Below are positions 58,630 to 64,000 of a stretch of DNA of 64,000 nucleotides, one piece after another. Location: the NCBI RefSeq assembly GCF_964656455.1, contig NC_135726.1, positions 20,967,168 through 21,031,167 on the forward strand, written 5' to 3'. Numbering within the stretch: the first letter of the stretch is position 1; every line of letters starts with the position of its first letter. The position numbers and the translations under genes are program-made. This DNA comes from Halichoerus grypus. Lineage: Eukaryota > Chordata > Mammalia > Carnivora > Phocidae. The notes below the pieces were generated by a model. It worked only from the letters and a program-made list of their open reading frames with translations, was not told the origin of the DNA and did no database searches.

Positions 58630-59390
58630 TTTCCTGCATAGTATTACCACAAAATTAGCAGCTTAAGATAATGGTATTTTTTTTTTTTATTGCGGGGGGG
58701 TGCAGAGAGAGAAGGAGAGAATCTTAAGCAGGTTCCATGCCCAGCGTGGAGCCTGACAAGAGGCTCAGTCTCACGATACTGAGATCATGACCTAAGCCAA
58801 AATCAAGAGTCAGGTGCTTAACTGACTGAGCCAGCCAGGCACCCCAACAGTAATTTATTATTTCCAAGTTTCTGTGGGTCAGGAATGGAGGCGGGGCTTA
58901 GCTGGGTGCTGTACTCCAGGATTTCCCATAAGCCTGTAATCAAGGTTTTGGCTAAAGCTGAGATCTCATCTGAAAGCTCAGCTAAGAAAGAATCTGCTTC
59001 TAAGATTTACATGTCTATTGGCAGGATTCAGTGCCTTTAGTCAGCTGGACTTAACGCTCAATTCCTTGCTGGCTATTGACCAGTGACCATCCTCAGTTCC
59101 TGTCTAAATATTGGTCCTCAATTTATTGCCGTGTGGGTCTCCACAATGTCATCTTTTGCATCATCAAAGTCAACAAGAGTTAGACTCAATAGTGAATATC
59201 TGCCAGCAAGACAGAAGTTACTGTTTTAAAGAATATAATCACTGAAAACACATCCCATCACATTGACTGTATGTTTGTTAGAAGCAAATCGTAGCTCCTA
59301 CCTCCACTCAAGAGGAGAAGCTTACAAAAGGGCATAAGTACCACAGGGCAACATCATTGGGGACCATTTGTTCACTACACTTATCTTCAC
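58630..59390 (+). repeat. Dispersed repeat nested in L2 (family unassigned)
   Basis: 'ttaccacaaaattagcagc', 'tttctgtgggtcaggaatgg', 'gcaggattcagtgccttt', 'acatcccatcacattgactg', 'catcattggggacc' are words of a familiar mammalian repeat whose name I do not recall with certainty. Related to the blocks at 61984 and 63650. Confidence 0.6.
58675..58845 (-). mobile_element. CAN-SINE, minus strand, in the nested repeat
   Basis: Minus-strand head 'ggggtgcctggctggctcag'; tail is the T run at 58675-58689. Body diverged ('gatcatgacctaagccaaaa'). No clean target duplication seen. Confidence 0.9.
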
Positions 59391-59560
59391 TTTCTTCCTT
59401 GAATAATGCAAACTCTTTGGACTTCAGAGAGTTTGTATGTGTCTTCTCCCTATCTCGAGTATCCTTTTACTGACTTTCTGCATAGCTGGCTTCTTCTCAT
59501 TGTAACTTCTCAGTTCAAATGCCATCTCTTTAGAGAGATCTTTGCTTACCATCATTAAGC

Positions 59561-60470
59561 ATGGTGCTGAACACATGAATATGTGAAAGGCTACATCCAC
59601 TCGGTATAGTACTGCATGCAGTAGGAAATGGGATGTGGACATCTATTTTAGTTAAACATCTAATTTAGCCCTACACAATTTTATTTTTCCAACACACTTT
59701 GTATTTATTCTCAGATGATAATGAAAAGTGCAAAGCAGGGACTAGTAATTGTCTTAATTTCTAATTAGCATGGGCAGGATTCAGGTTGACTCTAAGATGT
59801 AATGGTGAAGGTCATTGAAATTCCCACAAGTCTGACTGTTTGAAATCTAGTTTCCTCCGTTATTAGACTGACATTTTTCCCAGGGCTTACTAATGCTATG
59901 TGACTGTTGTTTGAGAAATATATACTATACACAAAGGAAGAAGGAAAGAAGGAAAGAAGGGAGGGAAGAAAGAAGGAAGAGAAGATGGAAGAACATTACT
60001 GATTAAGCCTGGTTCCTCATTTATTAAATGGGTTTTGCATATACACTCTCACTATAGGGAAATATACAACATAGTGGAGGGAGAAATAATAATTACTATA
60101 TTCCACTATTTTATAAAAAATAGAGGTAATGTCAATCTTGAGGCAGTAATAGTCCAATACCTATACTCATATTCAGAAACTATCATATTCTAAAGTCTGT
60201 CATACTCAGAGTCTATCATATTTGTGGACCACTGTGTTAAACAAATTTAGATTGCTTTCCTTACTGGGGAAATCTTTAATATGAGCATCTTTGATTTACA
60301 AGTGGGAAGGCAGTGAGTGACTCTGGGGTCTCAAGCTGCATTTTGCAAACACCTTTTATCTGTGAGCTGCTCCCTCATTGAGAACCTCACAGGTCATTGA
60401 GAAACCCTCATTAAGATGCAACACAGTAATTGATCTCTATTACAACTCTGATCATTAACATACACTTTAA
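59561..60470. other. Unassigned sequence with purine tract
   Basis: A (GGAA/GAAGG)n purine tract at about 59935-59985. Degenerate 15-17-bp repeats of 'tctatcatatt' type at 60168-60225. No gene. Confidence 0.55.
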
Positions 60471-60477
60471 TAATTTT

Positions 60478-60672
60478 AAGGATTTTATTTATTTATTTGA
60501 GAGAGGCAGAGTGAGCACAAGCAGGGGGAGAGGCAGAGGGAGAAAGAAAGGGAGAAATAGACTCCCCGCTGAGCAGGGAGCCTGGCGCAGGGCTCGATCC
60601 TAGGCCCCTGGGATAATGACCTGAGCCAAAGGCAGGCACTTAACCAACTGAGCCACCCAGCCCCTCCCCTCC
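60478..60672 (-). mobile_element. CAN-SINE, minus strand
   Basis: Minus-strand head 'ggggctgggtggctcagtt' with the usual first bases replaced by a C-rich block at the right border; tail AAATAAATAAAATCC. Retains CpG-like words ('gctcgatcctaggcccc'). No clean target duplication. Confidence 0.93.
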
Positions 60673-61051
60673 CCCACATTATTGTCTATGATTATCATGC
60701 CTGTAAGTTTCTGGCCATTTAATAAAAAATATTTTTTGTTAGGACTAAACCTGAGACTTTTCGCTCATTTCTACATCAGCAACAACAATAACAATGAATC
60801 CTTTTTATAATGCTTGTGTAAGATGAAGAGACCCTTCATTTAGGCCAATTGATCTTCCATCAAATAGAATTATATTTCAAATTGTATCCTATAATGTTTG
60901 GTATATCCCAAACTCCAAAACGACCAAATGTGTTATAATGGGATTCTGTCACACTAAGGAATTTGTTTTCAGTTTATATTACCATAAATTTTTCTCTGTC
61001 CCTCATCCCCACTTATTTTATTCAGTGTTTCATGTATTAACATGTTGCTTA
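60673..61051. other. Unassigned sequence
   Basis: Nothing recognised. Confidence 0.5.
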
Positions 61052-61355
61052 CAGTTGACCCTTGAACAACACACTGGGTTAGGGGCACTGACCTCTACAG
61101 TCCACGTATAACTTTTGACTCTCCAAAAAACTTAACTACAATAGCCTGTTGACCAGAAGGCTTACCAATAAGATAAACAGTCAATTAACACATGTTTTTG
61201 TATATTGCATGCATTATATACTGTATTCTTATAATAAAGTCAGCTAGAGAAAATAAAATGTTATTAAGAAAATCATAAGGAGGAAAAAATAAATTTTACA
61301 GTATTTTTTTAAAAATCCATGGATAAGTGGACCCATACAGTTCAAGGGTCAACTG
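61052..61355 (+). mobile_element. Tigger-like (TcMar) non-autonomous DNA transposon
   Basis: Perfect 16-bp terminal inverted repeats, cagttgacccttgaac at 61052-61067 and its exact complement at 61340-61355. A TA precedes it (ttaCAG), as expected of mariner-type insertion; the right flank reads tg rather than ta. No transposase. About 300 bp. Exact family name not assigned. Confidence 0.9.
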
Positions 61356-61983
61356 TGTTTGTTTCCTCAAGATCACTTCTTCAATCGTTCTGGTCAATGA
61401 ATTCACTTTCTTCCATGTTCCTCTAGAGTTTTGTAAACCTCTCAAAATACCACTTCATCCCACATACCCTCAAGTAAGTACTTATCTTCAAATAATATAT
61501 TTCTTCAAGGCTTCTAATACATGGGTGGGTGCGGCAGGATTTCAATCACTTTTGACATAGAAAAGTACATTTTTTTATTTGTATTCCTCTTTTATACATT
61601 CATATAAATATCTAGGACTCATCTGGAAAATAATTATTTAATATGGAATCAGGAGTTATCTTTATTTAATCTAACCTCATGACATTGCATTTGTAAAACC
61701 ATCCCTGGTATTGAAGAACTTGCTAAAAACATTGTAAATATGATTTGAATTTATTTATTTGGAGGATTTGCTAAGTAATAGTGCAAATATGATTATATAA
61801 TATATACTTTCTCTTGGATCTAGGTCTTGGTACCTGCTACCCCTTCTGTCTGGATAAAATATTATGCTTTCTCTTTCTCCCACCTCGGGTCTTCCACAGG
61901 ATAGCTTCTCTTCATCACAGTTTTCAACTCAAGAGTTATTCCTTAAATTTTTCCTTGATCCTAAAGTCTGCATTATGTGCATG
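61356..61983. other. Unassigned sequence
   Basis: Nothing recognised; hydrophobic short frames are AT-rich shadows. Confidence 0.5.
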
Positions 61984-62690
61984 TATTAATTTCCTACTGC
62001 TACTGTAACAAATTACCACAAACTTAGTGGCTTAAAACAGTACAAATTTATTTTCTTAGAGTATTTTAGGTCAGAAGTCTGACACAGGTCTCATTTGGAT
62101 AAAGTCAGACGTCTGTAGGACTGTTTCTTTTCTGTTGGTTCTAGGGGAAGATCTCTTCTCTTGCCTTTTTCATCTTTTAAGAGGCCATCCACATTACTTA
62201 CTCATGGTCCCTTACTTCTACCTTAAAAGCCAGAAATGCTTTTCATTTTGCATCTCTTTGACTCCCTCTTCTCCCTCTTCTACTTTTTTTTTTTTAAAGA
62301 TTTTATTTATTTATTTGAAAGAGAGAGAGAGTGAGAGAGCACGAGAGGGGGGAGGGTCAGAGGGAGAAGCAGACTCCCCGCTGAGCAGGGAGCCCGATGC
62401 GGGACTCGATCCCGGGGCTCCAGGATTATGACCTGAGCTGAAGGCAGTCGCTTAACCAACTGAGCCACCCAGGCGCTGTCCCTCTTCTACTTTTAAGGGC
62501 TCATGCAATTAGAATGGGTCCACCTGGATAATCCAGAATACTCTCATTTTAAGATCAGCTCCTTAGCAAAAGTAATTGCATGTGCAACCTTAATTCCCTT
62601 TTGACATGAAGTATAATGTATTCACAGGAGCTGAGGAGTAGGATATGGACATTATTGGGAAGCCTTTATTCTGCCTATCACTGCACTATC
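61984..62690 (+). repeat. Dispersed repeat split by a CAN-SINE
   Basis: 'actgtaacaaattaccacaa', 'ttagtggcttaaaacagtac', 'ggtcagaagtctgacacagg', then a SINE, then 'ctcatgcaattagaatggg', 'cttaattcccttttgacatg' and 'gaagcctttattctgcc'. The left portion shares words with the repeat at 58.6 kb and 63.65 kb. Family not assigned. Confidence 0.6.
62288..62479 (-). mobile_element. CAN-SINE, minus strand, with perfect target duplication
   Basis: Minus-strand head 'gcgcctgggtggctcagttg', little diverged and still holding CpG ('gggactcgatcccgggg'). Target repeat ccctcttctactttt at 62273-62287 and 62480-62494 is exact. One of the youngest SINE copies here, of the same subtype as that at 1987-2209. Confidence 0.97.
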
Positions 62691-62789
62691 CCCAGAATGA
62701 TGTCCCATTCCAATCCAAATGTAATACTATGATGACATCTATTTGTAATTGTCTGTTTTCTTATCTGTATTCCACACTCATATACTCAA

Positions 62790-62925
62790 TCACCACCCAC
62801 TCTAGACTGTAAGCTTTTAATAGAGTCAATATTAGGCCTTCTGTTTTCTCCAGGGAATAACACAATCCCAGGGAAAAACATAGTCCTGGAATGTAGTAGA
62901 CTTTTAATAAATATTGGTTGCACTT
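62790..62925 (+). mobile_element. L2-like 3' end
   Basis: 'tctagactgtaagcttttaa', 'gtagacttttaataaatatt', 'ggttgcacttgg' fit the L2 3' terminus. Diverged. Confidence 0.6.
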
Positions 62926-62926
62926 G

Positions 62927-62962
62927 GACACACATGTGTGCATGTGCATGCATGCATGTGCT
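62927..62962 (+). repeat. CA/TG and GCAT alternating purine-pyrimidine tract
   Basis: Short alternating tract (acacacatgtgtgcatgtgc and on). Low complexity. Confidence 0.85.
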
Positions 62963-63025
62963 CATCTGTATTTGAGTCCATCCTGACAGTAATTATTTTC
63001 TGGGTAACTGGAAATCACCAAGTAT
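62963..63025. other. Unassigned sequence
   Basis: Nothing recognised. Confidence 0.5.
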
Positions 63026-63040
63026 ACTACTACTGTTTTT

Positions 63041-63226
63041 TTTTTTTTTTTTTTTTTAATTAATTTATTTGAGAGAGAGAGTAGGAGTGGTGGGGAGGAA
63101 CAGAGGGAGAGAGAGAAGCAGGCTCATCACTGAGCAGGGAGCCTGATGTGGCCTCAATCCCAGGACCCTGGGATCATGACCTGAGCTGAAGACAGACGCT
63201 TCACCAACTGAGCTACGCAGGTGCCC
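63041..63226 (-). mobile_element. CAN-SINE, minus strand, with target duplication
   Basis: Minus-strand head gggcacctgcgtagctcag; tail is the long T run on the left. Target repeat actactactgttttt at 63026-63040 and 63227-63241 is exact over 15 bases. Confidence 0.96.
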
Positions 63227-63241
63227 ACTACTACTGTTTTT

Positions 63242-63649
63242 ATAGGAGATGACAGTGGCTTCCAAGGCAAATATATATCTTCTCTGGATTACTGATCATA
63301 CATCTAAATTCTTTATATGTCCATTTCAATCTCAAAATTAGCATGCTAGTAAAAGAACCACCAGTTCCCTTCACTCCATAATATGTTCTTCTTCCATCTG
63401 TTTCTGAATCAAGTGATAGAACTACCATGTATTTGTAGATCTATTATTGTCATTCCTCTTTCCCTTAACACTATACTTGATTCATTGGAGGTAAAAAAAA
63501 AAAAAAAAACCCAAAAAACAAAAACAACAACCAAACCTCTGCCTTTAAAATTGATCTTAAATCTGTCTACTTCTCTACATTTCTATTTTAATCAACATAA
63601 TTTAAACTACCTCATCACTTACCAGGGTAACTGCATAATCTTTGTACTA
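63242..63649. other. Unassigned sequence with poly(A)
   Basis: An A17-18 run at about 63493-63509 followed by AC-rich sequence. No gene recognised. Confidence 0.5.
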
Positions 63650-64000
63650 TTTTGCTTAGGTTGTCATAATAGAATACTACAGACTTGGTGACTTAAAAAA
63701 ACAGAAATGAATTTCCTCACAATTCTGGAGCAGTGAAGTTCAAGATCGTGGTGCCTACAGGTTTGGTTTCTGATGAGGCCTCTCTTTCTGGCTGGCAGAT
63801 TGCTGCCTTCTCACTGTGTCCTCGCATGGCCTTTATGTATACATGCTCCTCATTCCCCTTCTTCATCTAATATGGACACCAATCCTATTGGAATAGAGCC
63901 TCACCTTTTTTACCTTACTTAAACTTAATTACCTCTTTAAAAATCCTATCTCCAGATCAGTCCCATTGGGGGTTTAAGGTTTCAACATATGAGTTTGGGA
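63650..64000 (+). repeat. Dispersed repeat cut by the window end
   Basis: 'tgtcataatagaatactac', 'acagaaatgaatttcctcac', 'aattctggagcagtgaag', 'gcctctctttctggctgg', 'tatctccagatcagtccc', 'ttcaacatatgagtttggg' follow the order of the same broad repeat family as at 61984, though not the same subfamily. It continues beyond the window. Confidence 0.65.

Larger units (their letters stand above)
58425..59560 (+). mobile_element. L2 LINE split by a nested repeat
   Basis: Left part (58425-58625): 'aaccagagtgatcttttaaa', 'ctcaaatctggcccatgctg'. Right part (about 59390-59560): 'agttcaaatgccatctctt' and 'gagagatctttgcttacc'. These are consecutive in L2. The inner block, about 58630-59390, is another dispersed repeat, itself carrying a CAN-SINE. 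Insertion order: L2, then inner repeat, then SINE. Confidence 0.75.

Noticed and set aside
1..64000. CRISPR array, bacterial operon or phage features.
   Set aside because: No regularly spaced repeats, no long tandem ORFs, and the repeat content is mammalian throughout.
1..64000. An undescribed gene system.
   Set aside because: No coding cluster, conserved domain set or structured non-coding array beyond transposons was found; the only candidates for novelty are possible regulatory islands that need alignment.

Overview
This window looks like about 64 kb of mammalian, specifically carnivoran, nuclear DNA with no protein-coding gene that I can support. It is AT-rich and CpG-poor, has no CpG island, and holds no convincing exon. 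The open frames present are short (110 codons or fewer), are scattered over both strands, and mostly lie in repeats or low-complexity sequence. It reads as intergenic gene-desert or deep intronic sequence. The host is indicated by about twenty tRNA-derived CAN-SINE copies, with the head reading like ggcgcctgggtggctcag and a CT-rich, then AAATAAA-rich, tail. Their diagnostic positions do not look like the canid SINEC_Cf or the cat subfamily as I know them. Together with the 3' ends of young carnivoran L1s, this points to an arctoid caniform (bear, seal, mustelid, panda or red panda group). That placement is an inference from subfamily sequence, not a database match.

Layout. Bases 1-4.5 kb: unique AT-rich sequence, old MIR-type repeats, one CAN-SINE with a perfect 18-bp target duplication, and a (CCTT)n tract. 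4.5-8.2 kb: a decayed ERV-L class provirus with pol remnants (reverse transcriptase with YIDD, RNase H, integrase, then a dUTPase-like tail) and a 3' LTR of MLT2-like sequence; all frames are broken. 9-12 kb: L2 and L1M 3' fragments. 12.2-18.2 kb: a long ancient L1 in + orientation, with 5' region, ORF1 remnant, an ORF2 that has lost most of its endonuclease/RT part, and a long 3' UTR, interrupted by three or four CAN-SINEs. 18.2-30 kb: mostly unique sequence with MIRs, a tandem pair of CAN-SINEs that reused one target site, and a young truncated L1. 30-51 kb: mostly unique sequence with four short L1 insertions, one of them only a tail inside a SINE, a (GT)32 microsatellite, and several stretches that look like conserved non-coding elements (near 30.6, 34.5, 39.1, 46.1 and 50.2 kb). 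51-64 kb: a MER5A-like hAT fragment, an L1 on the minus strand, an L2 with a nested repeat and SINE, a Tigger-like element with perfect 16-bp inverted ends, and more CAN-SINEs. The window ends inside an interspersed repeat.

There are no genes here that work together. The content is layered transposons: MIR, L2, ERV-L and L1M are oldest, CAN-SINE and carnivoran L1 youngest, with islands of single-copy DNA that may hold enhancers. I found no sign of an undescribed gene system. The most interesting items are the putative regulatory islands and the clean insertion histories readable from target-site duplications.
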